44,672 bases of DNA from an uncultured Candidatus Saccharibacteria bacterium. Its GTDB lineage: Bacteria; Patescibacteriota; Saccharimonadia; Saccharimonadales; Saccharimonadaceae. Under the pieces are notes generated by a model. The model was not told the origin of the DNA, did not search any database, and worked only from the letters and a program-made list of their open reading frames with translations. The stretch lies in assembly GCA_946411935.1 (NCBI GenBank), contig CAMKFS010000002.1, positions 1-44,672 of the forward strand. Direction: 5' to 3'. Positions 27,991 through 38,899 of the stretch are shown here, in pieces. A program made the translations under genes and the position numbers. The stretch's first letter is position 1. Each line of letters begins with the position of its first letter.

Positions 27991-29831
27991 TGCCATCCAT
28001 CCTAATTGTTGGCAATGTTACAAAGGACGTTTATTTACGCCTCGATAACCGCGTCAATAATTTTGAAACCGACCAAAACGGCATTAAATGGCTAGACTTA
28101 TCCTTCGACAACTCTCATTTCAACTACTATTCTCGCGTTAGCATCTATGGCGGCGCAAGTATTAGTCTCGAAGTTCTCAGCCGCTTCGGACTAAACGCAA
28201 GCATCTCCGGCACGCCAGCAACTTTCCTCGACGGCCAATTCATCGCAAAGGACATTCATACTACTTATCGCTACATTCTTTGCCAAGACGAGAATACGAG
28301 CCATCTCGAACCAAGCGAGGAAGTCTATACTAGCTGGCAGGTTCCAACTATAAATCCAGATTGGATCTATCTCGATAGCTCCGCCGTTATCTCGCCAAAA
28401 CTCGCCAGCGAGCTCCTCGACTACCTCAACCTCAGCCGCAACACAAAGCTTGCGCTCTTCGTCGGTCGTCATGCTAACCAAAACACTAGCCATATTAAAG
28501 ATTTAATAGCTAGAGCAGACCTGATCATTAATAGCGTCCCCCTCGAAGAGAAACACGACAACAATATCTATATCGGCAAGAGCTGTATTGAATACCAGGG
28601 ACGAAAAGTCGACTGGACACTCAGTAATAAACGCGACATTCTCACTCGCCTATCTATACATCTAACTATCGCCGCTTCTATGCTCGGCGCCCTTGCCCTC
28701 GGCAAGAGCACAGACGACGCTCTCCTTCTCGCACGCGCAAATGCCGAGAATTCCAAGCTCAGTAGCACACTCAATCTCAGCACACTTGAGAAAAATATTG
28801 CAGGCGAATATTATCGCATTCAGAATACTAACGAAAGGAAAGAAAAGGTGTCAGAAATCGAAATAACCGCTCAAAAATTGATGGCTCCCGGCAAGGGCAT
28901 CCTAGCCGCAGACGAGTCCGGCGGGAGTATTCACAAAAAATTCGAATCAATGAATATTCCAGACGACGAACAGCATCGTCGCGACTACCGCAATATCTTC
29001 TTTACCACGCCAGATATCGAAAAATATGTTAGCGGCATTATCCTTTTTGACGAAACCGCTCGCCAAACCGCCGACAACGGCAAGAAATTCGTCGAATACA
29101 TTCGCGACCTTGGCATTATTCCAGGAATCAAAGTCGACCAAGGTCTGGTGAATTTCGAAAACTCCGACGAAAAATACACTCAAGGCCTTGACGGCCTGCC
29201 GGAGCGTCTCAAAGACTATTACGATATGGGCGCACGTTTCGCGAAATGGCGCGCTGCCTTCGAAATCACTGACAATAGCCCTAGCGATGCCGCAATTAAG
29301 AAGAACTGCGAAATCCTCGCCGATTACGCCCGCGACTGCCAAGCCGCCAATATCGTTCCAATTGTCGAGCCAGAGGTCGTCTATGACGGCGATTACCCAA
29401 TCAAAAAGAATATCGATTATACTAGCAAAATCCTCGACCAGCTTTTCGACGAATTAACTAGAAAACAAATTAATCTTGCCGGCTGCATTCTAAAAGTCAA
29501 CATGGTTCTCGCCGGTAAACGCCAAGAAAAGCAATCAACGCCAGCAGAAGTTGGACAAGCGACCGCCAAAGTCCTCAAAGAACACGTGCCACAAGAACTA
29601 GCCGGAGTCGTTTTCTTATCTGGCGGGCAAAGCGTTACTCAAGCCACCGAAAACCTTCACGAAGTCATTAAAAATGGGCCATTCCCATGGACCGTCACAT
29701 TTTCTTATGCGCGCGCCCTACAAGATCCAGCTCTCCAGGCTTGGCAAGGCGATAATACGAACGCTGATAGCGCCCGACAAGCTTTTCGTGAACGCCTCAT
29801 CGCAAATACTAATGCCCTGAAAGTCGACTAG
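27990..29831 (+). CDS. Fusion: PfkB-like sugar kinase domain + class I fructose-bisphosphate aldolase
   Basis: N-terminal ILIVGNVTKDVYLRLD...YGGASISLEVLSRFGLNASISG (ribokinase fold); C-terminal GILAADESGGSI, FAKWRAAFEI, VEPEVVYDG, CILKVNMVLAG, LSGGQSVTQAT (class I aldolase). Confidence 0.9.
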   Translation: MPSILIVGNVTKDVYLRLDNRVNNFETDQNGIKWLDLSFDNSHFNYYSRVSIYGGASISLEVLSRFGLNASISGTPATFLDGQFIAKDIHTTYRYILCQDENTSHLEPSEEVYTSWQVPTINPDWIYLDSSAVISPKLASELLDYLNLSRNTKLALFVGRHANQNTSHIKDLIARADLIINSVPLEEKHDNNIYIGKSCIEYQGRKVDWTLSNKRDILTRLSIHLTIAASMLGALALGKSTDDALLLARANAENSKLSSTLNLSTLEKNIAGEYYRIQNTNERKEKVSEIEITAQKLMAPGKGILAADESGGSIHKKFESMNIPDDEQHRRDYRNIFFTTPDIEKYVSGIILFDETARQTADNGKKFVEYIRDLGIIPGIKVDQGLVNFENSDEKYTQGLDGLPERLKDYYDMGARFAKWRAAFEITDNSPSDAAIKKNCEILADYARDCQAANIVPIVEPEVVYDGDYPIKKNIDYTSKILDQLFDELTRKQINLAGCILKVNMVLAGKRQEKQSTPAEVGQATAKVLKEHVPQELAGVVFLSGGQSVTQATENLHEVIKNGPFPWTVTFSYARALQDPALQAWQGDNTNADSARQAFRERLIANTNALKVD

Positions 29832-29832
29832 T

Positions 29833-30270
29833 ATGCCAACCGCCCCAAGCAAATCAAAAACTAAACACGGCAAGGATTATCTTGATGAGGCCGTCGCGAA
29901 ATCGACCTATCATAGCAAGCCTATTAGCCGAAAGCGCGCCCTCTATGCCGGCATTCTCGGTATTCCGTTCGGCTGGGCAGGACTCCATAATTTTATTATG
30001 CATCGCAAAAAGCGCGGAATCTTGCACGTAATTTTTAGCACCATCGCACTCACTCTTTTCTTTTATCCGTTCAGCTACGGTATTACCGTCGTTTATCGCT
30101 GTAAGCTCAAAATCGAATGCATCGACATTTCGTCCTATGACAACACTCTTAACGTACTCATAATTGTCGGCTTAATTCTATGTGCGCTCAATTTTATCTG
30201 GGGCATAATTGAATCTATCGTAATTCTTATTAATCTAAAGCGTTTCCCAACCCTAGACAGACAAAAGTAG
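29833..30270 (+). CDS. TM2-like small membrane protein (145 aa)
   Basis: ALYAGILGIPFGWAGLHNFIMHRKKRGILHVIF resembles TM2 domain spacing; several TMs. Confidence 0.6.
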   Translation: MPTAPSKSKTKHGKDYLDEAVAKSTYHSKPISRKRALYAGILGIPFGWAGLHNFIMHRKKRGILHVIFSTIALTLFFYPFSYGITVVYRCKLKIECIDISSYDNTLNVLIIVGLILCALNFIWGIIESIVILINLKRFPTLDRQK

Positions 30271-30277
30271 GCTCTCT

Positions 30278-30305
30278 TGACAAAACATCATTTTTAGAGT
30301 ATAAT
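30278..30305 (+). promoter_or_regulatory. Sigma70-type promoter for the 30359 gene
   Basis: TTGACA-N16-TATAAT. Confidence 0.8.
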
Positions 30306-30358
30306 ATATAATATTGTAGCTATTGTTTATCTCTTGGGGAAAAGGAGGAGATTGCACA

Positions 30359-30808
30359 TTGAGAAAATATAGCCTAGAGTCAGGTCGAATTATCGAATTT
30401 GAATCCGAAGACAAGTCAATCGAAGAGCTCGGAGAGCTTTGCAGAGAAATCATAAGACGCGACAAAAAGCGTAAAAAGGCGCCGTTTGACGAAACGTTGA
30501 TTGCGATCGATTTTATTTGCGGCGGCGGATGTACTTGTTCAGAGTTAATTAATGATACTACCGCCAGTGAAGCGAAGAGAATCCGGGGTATCGTTAAAAA
30601 GTACGTTGACGACAGCGAAAATGTCAGCATCCCTTACGTCGTCTATCGAAAAAGTGGGCGTGAGCGCATCTGTTGCGAATGTACGCGCTGGAATAAAAAT
30701 GAAATCTACTGGAGAGTCCTTCGCGCCGACAGTATTACTAGCTCAGATATCCAATACCTCGTTGACACACTAAAGGCGATCGGAATCTTCGATCTCGAAA
30801 CACTCTAA
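30359..30808 (+). CDS. Orphan Cys-containing protein (~149 aa), TTG start
   Basis: SD AAAAGGAGGAG precedes TTG at 30359, in frame with the longer listed ORF; CGGGCTCSEL and CCECTRW motifs; promoter and terminator flank it. Confidence 0.75.
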   Translation: MRKYSLESGRIIEFESEDKSIEELGELCREIIRRDKKRKKAPFDETLIAIDFICGGGCTCSELINDTTASEAKRIRGIVKKYVDDSENVSIPYVVYRKSGRERICCECTRWNKNEIYWRVLRADSITSSDIQYLVDTLKAIGIFDLETL

Positions 30809-30816
30809 ACAAAAAA

Positions 30817-30850
30817 CACCCCGCCTTTTATTGCGGGGTGATTTTATTGC
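30817..30850. terminator. Bidirectional Rho-independent terminator
   Basis: CACCCCGCCTTTTATTGCGGGGTGATTTTATT between convergent genes. Confidence 0.85.
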
Positions 30851-30854
30851 TATA

Positions 30855-31532
30855 TTATTCAGCTTTTTCTTCAGTTGAAGCTTCAGCTTCAGCAGCAGCA
30901 TCCTCAGCGGCCTTTGCTTCGTCTGCAGCCTTGTCAGCCTCAGCCTTTGCTTCGCGTTCTGCGGCTTCTTCGGCTGGGTCATAGACATTAGCGATTGGCT
31001 GTTCTTTATCGAGCTCTTTATCGGCAAACTCGACGCCCTTTGGAAGAACAATATCCTCAATCGTCAAGCCATCTTCGATCGTTGCAAGCTTTGAAGCATC
31101 AACCTCGATTGCTTCTGGGAGATCAGCTGGCTTTGCCTTGACATCAATTTCCTCAAGCACTACCGAAAGGACAAGATGTGCCTTTGACGCATCAGAAGTC
31201 TCAAAGTTAACAATCTTGATTGGGGTAGTTGCTTCAACAACTTCATTTGCAGAAATTGCCTGAAATTCGATATTGCGAATAAAACGCTTCACTGGATCAA
31301 TGTCGACAGTTTTTACGAGAACCATCTGCGCCTTGCCATCAATCGTCAAATCGATTGGAGAGTGGTAACCAGCAGCACGAATAGCTTTTTCTGTCTCATT
31401 ATAGCTAGACTGAGTCAAGATCGGCTCCTTACCGCCAAAAACGACAGATGGAATTAAACCCTGCTCGCGCAAGCTTTTAACTTTTTTTCCGGACACTTCG
31501 CGTTTTGCGAGTGCTAATTTTGTATCGCTCAT
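30855..31532 (-). CDS. rplY: 50S ribosomal protein L25/general stress protein Ctc, with Ala/Glu-rich C-terminal tail
   Basis: N-terminal KREVSGKKVKSLREQGLIPSVVFGGKE, VDIDPVKRFIRNIEFQAI; tail rich in A/E/K. Confidence 0.93.
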   Translation of the reverse strand: MSDTKLALAKREVSGKKVKSLREQGLIPSVVFGGKEPILTQSSYNETEKAIRAAGYHSPIDLTIDGKAQMVLVKTVDIDPVKRFIRNIEFQAISANEVVEATTPIKIVNFETSDASKAHLVLSVVLEEIDVKAKPADLPEAIEVDASKLATIEDGLTIEDIVLPKGVEFADKELDKEQPIANVYDPAEEAAEREAKAEADKAADEAKAAEDAAAEAEASTEEKAE

Positions 31533-31619
31533 TAAACTTATTCCTATTTTTAAAATCTATTCTATATTTTAAGATAAGCTCAAGAGAAAATCAAGCATAA
31601 GCGTGCTAAAATAGAATAT

Positions 31620-32690
31620 ATGGAACTAAGTTTTGTTGTTGCTCAAATTCTAGCAGTCATAGGCTGGTTTTTCCTTATCTATAGCTATTACAAAGATGAT
31701 ATTCGCGAACTCCTTCGCATGCAGATTATCGCCTGTTCTTTTGAAACGGCTAGCTACCTCGTCCTCGGCGCCTACGCTGGTGTTTTCGCCTGCTTACTAG
31801 ATTTGATTAAAGCTGTTCTATATTACAAAACCGACAAGAAAACTGCCGTCTTCTTCGGAACCTTACCGTTCTATATCGTGCTAGCTGTCTTTTCTATCCA
31901 GAGCGAAGGTCCAATCGCGCTTCTTCCGGCCATTGGTGGCGTAATCGACGGTTTCGTTCTCACTCGCAGCAAAACTACCGCTACAATCGGTAGCATCGTC
32001 GCCAGTACCCTCTGGGTAATTTACGACTTTGTTGTCTTCGCCTACGCCGCTGCGGCCGCTGATATCGTTCTTATTACTTCGAATTTCTTCGTTCTCTTCC
32101 TCGGCTACAGCCGCATCCAGCATATCGATAGGCTCCATGTTGTTAAATGCCAATATTTAACCCGCCACCTTAGCATCAATATCCTCAACCTCGACAAGAA
32201 AAATTATCCCGCTGAATATCTCTGGAGCGTCGATCGGCAACGCGACTTATTCAAGTTAAATCCGGATTCTATCATGCTGATTCGCAACAAAAAGCACATT
32301 ATCGGCTATCTAAACTATCTCACTATTACCGAAGAAGCTTACAAGCATTACAAACGCGCTCTACAATTCTATCGCGACGTTTCGCCAGAGAGTATCACCG
32401 TCATGAAACGGCGCCGCAAAAACTATCTCCTTATCGAAAGTATTTGCGTTGATAAAAGCTATGACTCTGAAAAGATGGCAAACTTCATTTCGCGGCACTT
32501 CCGCACCTTCCTTCGCAATCGTCATAAACAGGGCTACAATGTTCATGGCATCATATCCGTTGCCATTTCAAACTTCGAACAGGAGTTTCTTGAATCCGCA
32601 CAATTCGCCCACATTAAAGATTATAAGGGCGGGGAAGCGCTTTACGAATTAGACGATATCGCTGTCGCGAAATATATCAAACAGAATTAA
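31620..32690 (+). CDS. YgjV-like membrane protein with C-terminal acyltransferase-like domain
   Basis: N-terminal QILAVIGWFFLIYSYYKDDIRELLRMQII and IGSIVASTLWVIYDFVVF resemble YgjV/inner membrane family; ~170-residue soluble C-terminus. Confidence 0.65.
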   Translation: MELSFVVAQILAVIGWFFLIYSYYKDDIRELLRMQIIACSFETASYLVLGAYAGVFACLLDLIKAVLYYKTDKKTAVFFGTLPFYIVLAVFSIQSEGPIALLPAIGGVIDGFVLTRSKTTATIGSIVASTLWVIYDFVVFAYAAAAADIVLITSNFFVLFLGYSRIQHIDRLHVVKCQYLTRHLSINILNLDKKNYPAEYLWSVDRQRDLFKLNPDSIMLIRNKKHIIGYLNYLTITEEAYKHYKRALQFYRDVSPESITVMKRRRKNYLLIESICVDKSYDSEKMANFISRHFRTFLRNRHKQGYNVHGIISVAISNFEQEFLESAQFAHIKDYKGGEALYELDDIAVAKYIKQN

Positions 32691-35557
32691 AGAATTTTCT
32701 TCAAGTATCTGCCGGTATCGCTCTTAGCATTACGAGCAACATCTTCTGGTGTGCCGGTCGCAACGACCTTACCGCCACCCTGACCACCTTCCGGCCCCAT
32801 ATCGATCAGCCAATCGGCCGATTTGATTACGTCGAGATTATGCTCGATCACAATCATCGAATTGCCACCATCGACCAAACGTTGTAAAATCGACAACAAT
32901 CTCTTTACGTCATCCGTATGTAAACCAGTCGTAGGCTCATCAAGAATATAAAGAGTTTTACCAGTCGAACGGCGACTAAGCTCCGTTGCAAGTTTAATAC
33001 GCTGCGCCTCGCCACCAGAGAAAGTCGTCGCGGGCTGACCAAGCTTAATATAACCAAGCCCCACTTCTTGAAGAGTCTTGAGCTTGTTTGCAATATTCGG
33101 AATCGCTTCAAAGAATTCAACCGCCTCATCAACCGTCATCTCGAGCACATCAGAAATCGTTTTATCCTTAAATTTCACCTCTAAGGCCTCACGGTTGTAA
33201 CGCTTTCCGTGGCAAACATCGCAAGTAACAAATACATCCGGCAAGAAGTGCATCTCAATCTTCAAAACACCATCACCCTGACATTTCTCGCAGCGGCCAC
33301 CCTTAACATTAAAGGAGAAGCGACCGGCCTTATAGCCACGCACCTGCGCTTCTGGCTGTTCAGCAAACAAATCACGAATATAATTGAAGACTCCAGTATA
33401 AGTCGCCGCATTAGAGCGTGGCGTACGCCCAATCGGTGACTGATCAATTACAATAACCTTATTTAGGTTTTCGATGCCATCAATACGCTCATGCGCGCCA
33501 GAAACCGTCTGCGCGCGATTCAAACGTGCCGCAAGCTCATTGGCAAGAATATCATTCACGAGTGTAGATTTTCCCGAACCGGACACGCCAGAAACCACCG
33601 TCATAACGCCAAGCGGGAACTTCACGTCGATATTCTTGAGATTGTTTTCGCGCGCACCAATTACTTCCAGACAGCGATTCGTAACTTTACGACGCTTCTT
33701 TGGAGTCGCAATCTTCTCTCTACCAGAAATATATTTACCAGTAATCGAGGCGGGATTTTTTGCCACCTCCGCTGGCGTACCGGCCGCAATCACTTTGCCG
33801 CCGTTCACACCTGCACCAGGGCCAATATCGACAAGATAATCCGCCTGCATAATCGTATCGTGATCATGCTCAACCACAATTACCGTATTTTTGAGATCAC
33901 GCAAATGCTTCAATGTCGCAATCAAACGATCGTTATCACGCTGATGAAGCCCAATTGACGGCTCGTCGAGCACATAAAGCACGCCCTGAAGACCAGAGCC
34001 GATCTGCGTCGCTAAACGAATACGCTGCGCCTCGCCACCAGAAAGTGTCGCCGCCGAACGACCAAGTTCAAGGTAATTTAAGCCTACATCCTTCATGAAG
34101 CCGACGCGCGACTTTATTTCTTTTAGAATTGGCCCTGCAATTTTCTGCTCATTTTCCGTTAAACCAAGGTCAGAATTCAATACCTCAAGCGTTCGCTCGA
34201 CATCCATTGCGCACATGTCCATAATATTCAAATCATGAACCGTAATCGCAAGCACAACCGGCTTCAGACGCGCTCCATGACAAGTCTGACAGACGCGCTC
34301 ACGCATAAAACGCTCTATATCCTTACGAATAAAGTCCGATTCAGTCTCCTTATAACGACGCTCGAGATTCGGTATTACGCCCTCATAAACTGCATCATAA
34401 TCATAGCCACTATTTAGCTTAACGTGATATTTCTCGTCGCCCGTACCATAGAGAATCATCTGAATATGCTCATCAGAAAGCTCACGAATCGGCGTACGCA
34501 CTGAAAAACCATGACGCTCACCGACAGCTTGTAAGCGCTTCAACCACCACGCATCCTGATTGACGCGGTTATATGGACGAATACCACCCTCCGCAATCGT
34601 AAGATTCGGATTGAGGACTAAGCTCGGGTCAATTTCCATACGCGTGCCAAGACCAGTACAAGTCGGACAAGCACCCTGTGGCGCATTGAATGAGAAAAGA
34701 CGCGGCTCAAGCTCTGGGATCAACTCATCTGGATGATCAGGACAAGCGTAGCGCTGCGAATAAGTTACAACTTCAGCATCCTGAGTATTAATATTATTCT
34801 GTCCAATCGCTACGGACTGGTCCTTAATACAGAGAATCTTCATCACGCCGTCGCCAAGCTCTAGAGCCTGCTCAACTGAACTCGAAACGCGACTCTCCAT
34901 ATCTGGCGCCATTACGAAACGATCAACGATAATCTCGATGTCGTGGCGGATGTTTTTATCAAGTTCCGGCCACTCGTCGAGCGCATAAATAATCCCATCT
35001 ACTCGCGCGCGCGCAAAACCCTTCGCCGAATACTGCTCACCAATATGCGAGAAAGAACCTTTTTTCTGCACAACAATCGGCGCGAGTACCATTAACTTAC
35101 TTGCAGTTGGCCATTTCATAACTTTATCAATAATGTCTTGTGCTGTGCGGCGAACAACTTCTTTATGGCAAATCGGACAATGCGGCACGCCAATTCTTGC
35201 AAACAATAAGCGAAGGTAGTCATAAATTTCCGTAACCGTCGCCACTGTCGAACGAGGGTTGCGTGAAGTAGACTTCTGATCGATCGAAATAGCAGGGGAT
35301 AGACCAGTAATCATATCAACATCCGGCTTATCCATCACCCCCAAGAACATACGCGCATAGCTCGAAAGCGACTCAACATAACGGCGCTGACCTTCTGCAT
35401 AAATAGTATCAAAAGCTAAACTCGATTTACCCGAGCCAGATAGGCCAGTAATTACGACGAGTTTATCGCGCGGAATATCAATATCTATATTTTGTAAGTT
35501 ATTCGCACGCGCACCACGAATACTTATCTTATCACCATCAAAAGCTTGTTTTTCCAT
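32687..35557 (-). CDS. uvrA: Excinuclease ABC subunit A
   Basis: Two ABC ATPase modules ([27 protein letters not shown]), zinc motifs CPIC...[16 protein letters not shown]...[18 protein letters not shown] and [12 protein letters not shown]. Confidence 0.98.
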   Translation of the reverse strand: MEKQAFDGDKISIRGARANNLQNIDIDIPRDKLVVITGLSGSGKSSLAFDTIYAEGQRRYVESLSSYARMFLGVMDKPDVDMITGLSPAISIDQKSTSRNPRSTVATVTEIYDYLRLLFARIGVPHCPICHKEVVRRTAQDIIDKVMKWPTASKLMVLAPIVVQKKGSFSHIGEQYSAKGFARARVDGIIYALDEWPELDKNIRHDIEIIVDRFVMAPDMESRVSSSVEQALELGDGVMKILCIKDQSVAIGQNNINTQDAEVVTYSQRYACPDHPDELIPELEPRLFSFNAPQGACPTCTGLGTRMEIDPSLVLNPNLTIAEGGIRPYNRVNQDAWWLKRLQAVGERHGFSVRTPIRELSDEHIQMILYGTGDEKYHVKLNSGYDYDAVYEGVIPNLERRYKETESDFIRKDIERFMRERVCQTCHGARLKPVVLAITVHDLNIMDMCAMDVERTLEVLNSDLGLTENEQKIAGPILKEIKSRVGFMKDVGLNYLELGRSAATLSGGEAQRIRLATQIGSGLQGVLYVLDEPSIGLHQRDNDRLIATLKHLRDLKNTVIVVEHDHDTIMQADYLVDIGPGAGVNGGKVIAAGTPAEVAKNPASITGKYISGREKIATPKKRRKVTNRCLEVIGARENNLKNIDVKFPLGVMTVVSGVSGSGKSTLVNDILANELAARLNRAQTVSGAHERIDGIENLNKVIVIDQSPIGRTPRSNAATYTGVFNYIRDLFAEQPEAQVRGYKAGRFSFNVKGGRCEKCQGDGVLKIEMHFLPDVFVTCDVCHGKRYNREALEVKFKDKTISDVLEMTVDEAVEFFEAIPNIANKLKTLQEVGLGYIKLGQPATTFSGGEAQRIKLATELSRRSTGKTLYILDEPTTGLHTDDVKRLLSILQRLVDGGNSMIVIEHNLDVIKSADWLIDMGPEGGQGGGKVVATGTPEDVARNAKSDTGRYLKKIL

Positions 35558-35609
35558 CCCGGACAGTTTACCATATTACCCCTTAAAAGTCAATCCTCTA
35601 GGAGGCTTA

Positions 35610-37142
35610 TTATTCGCCCAGAGAATCCTTTATTTCGTAATAGCTTTCGCCAAGAAGATTGTTATTATAGAACATTGAACGCTTCGCGAGTTCACTATCA
35701 AGCTTTTCGAAACCTAAATCTTCGAGCAGAGTATTGCGGCCAGAGAATAAATTCGTACCTAGCGCCAAACGATCGCCTTTTATCTCTACGCCAAGCGCAG
35801 CAAGCGTCGTCGGGAACAAATCCATCGTCGTAAATTGACGATCCTTCGCACGCGCTGGCGCTACACGAGAATTAATGATCGTATTATAAACCGTACGAGC
35901 ATAGCCATCATTCTCAGGATAGAAATTACGCTGCATCGTTAGATGATCACCAGCAATCACAATCGTCGTATCTTTACCGAATGGCTGCTGTTTTATCCAA
36001 TTTACGAAATCAAAAATCATTGAATCTGTGCAATGGAAAACGTTCGCATATTGTTGTTCGAAGATGTCCGAGCAGCCCTCTTCGACATAACCATCCTGGA
36101 AATGAGTATCGGCCGTAAGAAGGGTAACATTAAATGGCTGATCGGATTTGGCTGCTTCTAGAACGGTCTCCTTAGCATAATCAAATAACTTCAAATCCTC
36201 GAAGCCCCACCAAACCGAATAATCTTCTGGGAGCTTGCCACGTTTCTTCGCTTCAATTAAATCAATAATTTCATAATCACCATGTTGCGAGAATAATTCA
36301 TTCCTACCGCCAAATTTTGCATCAGAACCCATTAGAATATGATTGCTGTAGCCATTAGCTTTTAGAATGTCTCCAATATTCGTCATACCGCCCAAGAACG
36401 ACGAAAAGCCCGTATATTCATTCCCATCAATATCGACCTTCATATTAATACCGGAAGTTTGCGCGATCATACCTGCAACCGTCCAACCGGTGCCATTAAC
36501 CTGTGTCGAACCGCCAATTCCGAGCTTATCGGAGAAATTCACATTCTCAAGTGCGAGCTTTTCGAGATTTGGGATAATTGACGTAGCCTGATTGCCGCCG
36601 CTCGCTTTTGACGCGTTCGTGGCCTCAAGCGATTCTACGAAAATATAGATCAAATTTTGCTTCTTTTCCGGAAAAGTTAACTCAGCCGTCTTTGGGTCAA
36701 CGTAATAATTTTCATAAATATTTGAATACTGGAACTGGTTTGCTAGATATTCATAAAAACCAAAATTTTCTAACGAAATCGCAACAAAAGCGGCGCAAAT
36801 AATAAAACAATAAATAAAACGATGACTAATATAACTAATCGGAATCAAGAATTTGCGCTTCTTGATCTTCAAGCTAATAAAGACCTTGCGGCTCAATTTT
36901 TTTGTCAAAATCGGCACCAAGCAAAGTAGATACAGCAAGATCGTACCGCCGACAACAATAATTATTCCGCCTTTTATCGAATCTACGCCTGTACCTTCGG
37001 CATTCATGACCGTATAAAGCAACTGCTCGAAGGAAGCAACGTCATAGCCATTCTTAATATAAATTGAAAGCACCAAAAGGAATACGCCTAACAGCAGGAG
37101 AAGATATTTTATAATCCTAGGAACTTTTTTTAGCTTTTCCAT
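35610..37142 (-). CDS. Phosphoglycerol transferase-like (OpgB/MdoB / LTA-synthase superfamily) sulfatase-fold protein
   Basis: N-terminal TMs; [57 protein letters not shown]. Confidence 0.82.
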   Translation of the reverse strand: MEKLKKVPRIIKYLLLLLGVFLLVLSIYIKNGYDVASFEQLLYTVMNAEGTGVDSIKGGIIIVVGGTILLYLLCLVPILTKKLSRKVFISLKIKKRKFLIPISYISHRFIYCFIICAAFVAISLENFGFYEYLANQFQYSNIYENYYVDPKTAELTFPEKKQNLIYIFVESLEATNASKASGGNQATSIIPNLEKLALENVNFSDKLGIGGSTQVNGTGWTVAGMIAQTSGINMKVDIDGNEYTGFSSFLGGMTNIGDILKANGYSNHILMGSDAKFGGRNELFSQHGDYEIIDLIEAKKRGKLPEDYSVWWGFEDLKLFDYAKETVLEAAKSDQPFNVTLLTADTHFQDGYVEEGCSDIFEQQYANVFHCTDSMIFDFVNWIKQQPFGKDTTIVIAGDHLTMQRNFYPENDGYARTVYNTIINSRVAPARAKDRQFTTMDLFPTTLAALGVEIKGDRLALGTNLFSGRNTLLEDLGFEKLDSELAKRSMFYNNNLLGESYYEIKDSLGE

Positions 37143-37470
37143 TTTTCTTCTTCTTTTTATCCTTTTTGACTACGATAGAAACTGAAACATTCTTCCTAAT
37201 CCAACCCGCAATTACGCCAACTATAGCACTAATCACCAATGAGACTGCAATATACTTTATCGCTATAATCGGAGACGAATTAAATACTTCGAACGAAGCG
37301 GAAAAATTCAAAAACGCCCAACAAAGAATCGACGCTAAACAGTTTACGGCCATTACAGACAAGAGATAAAAGCAAATCTCATATTTCAGGTCGGATTTCT
37401 TCTTTGATATTTTTTCGTACAGCAAAAATGTCACCACCGCCGGACAAAAAATACAAATAAATGCTCCCAT
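37117..37470 (-). CDS. Small membrane protein (117 aa) upstream of the phosphoglycerol transferase
   Basis: ORF with 3-4 TMs and Lys-rich tail; overlaps the downstream gene by 26 bp. Confidence 0.65.
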   Translation of the reverse strand: MGAFICIFCPAVVTFLLYEKISKKKSDLKYEICFYLLSVMAVNCLASILCWAFLNFSASFEVFNSSPIIAIKYIAVSLVISAIVGVIAGWIRKNVSVSIVVKKDKKKKKNGKAKKSS

Positions 37471-37552
37471 AATTTCATACTATTATATCATACCGACCTC
37501 TCTCCTTCTCGCACGTCTCGCCCAAAGCTATATAAAATGCTAATATATAAAC

Positions 37553-38899
37553 ATGGAAATACGTGAAAAGTATCCTGAATTTATCTTTGAATCATATAAA
37601 GTCGAGCGTGGCACGAACAGTATTCATGCTAGTTTCGTTTATAAACTTGGCGAGCATTCTTTCGAGCCGACAGTAGATATTCCAATTGCGAGTATTCGTA
37701 ACGAATGGATTAATGACGACATTCTAAACCACCTCTTCTTTAATTTTGGCATCGTCAACGCCATTAGCTATTACAAACTTAGCCTTGCGCCTACTTTTAC
37801 AATAAAATGCGGCGAGCTTGATTATGAGCAAAAAGAATTCTTTAAGAAGCTCTTTTATAACGGACTCGGAGAGCTCATGTACCAGAACAAAGTCCTTATG
37901 ACCTACGATGAATTCATGACAATTGAGGCGCCAGAGCCAAAGGAGAAGAAAAAATTCTTCTTTGACGATTCTTTCCATGGTAACCTTATTACGGTTGGCG
38001 GAGGCAAGGATTCTATCGTCACACTCGAAGCGCTCAGTGGTATGCGCAGCGATAATCTTTGCATGCAATTCAACCGCGACTTATATCCAGAGAATCGCGC
38101 CGCACTCGATTCTATTCATCTAGCCGGCTATAGTCTCGAAAGCGTCTGTAATTTCAACCTCTCCATTGATAAAAACATGCTTGAGCTAAACAAGCAGGGC
38201 TTTTATAATGGCCATGTCCCATTTTCCGGTATGCTCGCTTTCGCCTGCGCAATTACTGCGTACTTAAATAATTTGCAGTACATTATCGTTAGTAATGAAG
38301 CGTCTTCAAACGAAGGCAACATCGCCGGCACTACCATTAATCATCAATATTCAAAGAGTTATGAATTTGAAAAAGATTTTAATAATTATCTCCAAAAATA
38401 CCTCTGCGAAAAAATGTGCTACTTCAGCCTGCTTCGCTGCATGAACGAATATGAAATTGTCCAAAAATTTATAAAATTCCCAAGCTATCTCAAGATCTTC
38501 CGCAGCTGCAATGTTGGCACGAAGACCAACAGCTGGTGCGGCCACTGTGCAAAATGTCTCTACGTCTATATAATGCTTTACCCATTCGTCGCTAAAGACC
38601 AGCTGATTGAAATATTTGGCCACGATCTACTCGACGACGAGACACTCGGGCAAATATTCTTTAGCTTAATTAACCCCGACACGACTAAGCCGTTCGAATG
38701 CGTCGGGACGCGCGATGAGATAAACTACACGCTCCGTCTCGCTCTTCAAGATAACGGCAATGAGCCATTACCAAAACTTCTTGCCTGGTATCGCGACAAT
38801 AACCATCTCATTCCGACCGTACAATACGACCTGACAACGTACTATAATCCAGAACATAATATTCCAGAAGAATATCTAAAGGCACTACAAGCACTATGA
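37553..38899 (+). CDS. murL: UDP-MurNAc-L-Ala-L-Glu epimerase (MurL-like, PP-loop type)
   Basis: PP-loop ITVGGGKDSIVTLEAL, SNEASSNEGN, C-terminal WCGHCAKC; translationally coupled (ATGA) to murD. Confidence 0.8.
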   Translation: MEIREKYPEFIFESYKVERGTNSIHASFVYKLGEHSFEPTVDIPIASIRNEWINDDILNHLFFNFGIVNAISYYKLSLAPTFTIKCGELDYEQKEFFKKLFYNGLGELMYQNKVLMTYDEFMTIEAPEPKEKKKFFFDDSFHGNLITVGGGKDSIVTLEALSGMRSDNLCMQFNRDLYPENRAALDSIHLAGYSLESVCNFNLSIDKNMLELNKQGFYNGHVPFSGMLAFACAITAYLNNLQYIIVSNEASSNEGNIAGTTINHQYSKSYEFEKDFNNYLQKYLCEKMCYFSLLRCMNEYEIVQKFIKFPSYLKIFRSCNVGTKTNSWCGHCAKCLYVYIMLYPFVAKDQLIEIFGHDLLDDETLGQIFFSLINPDTTKPFECVGTRDEINYTLRLALQDNGNEPLPKLLAWYRDNNHLIPTVQYDLTTYYNPEHNIPEEYLKALQAL

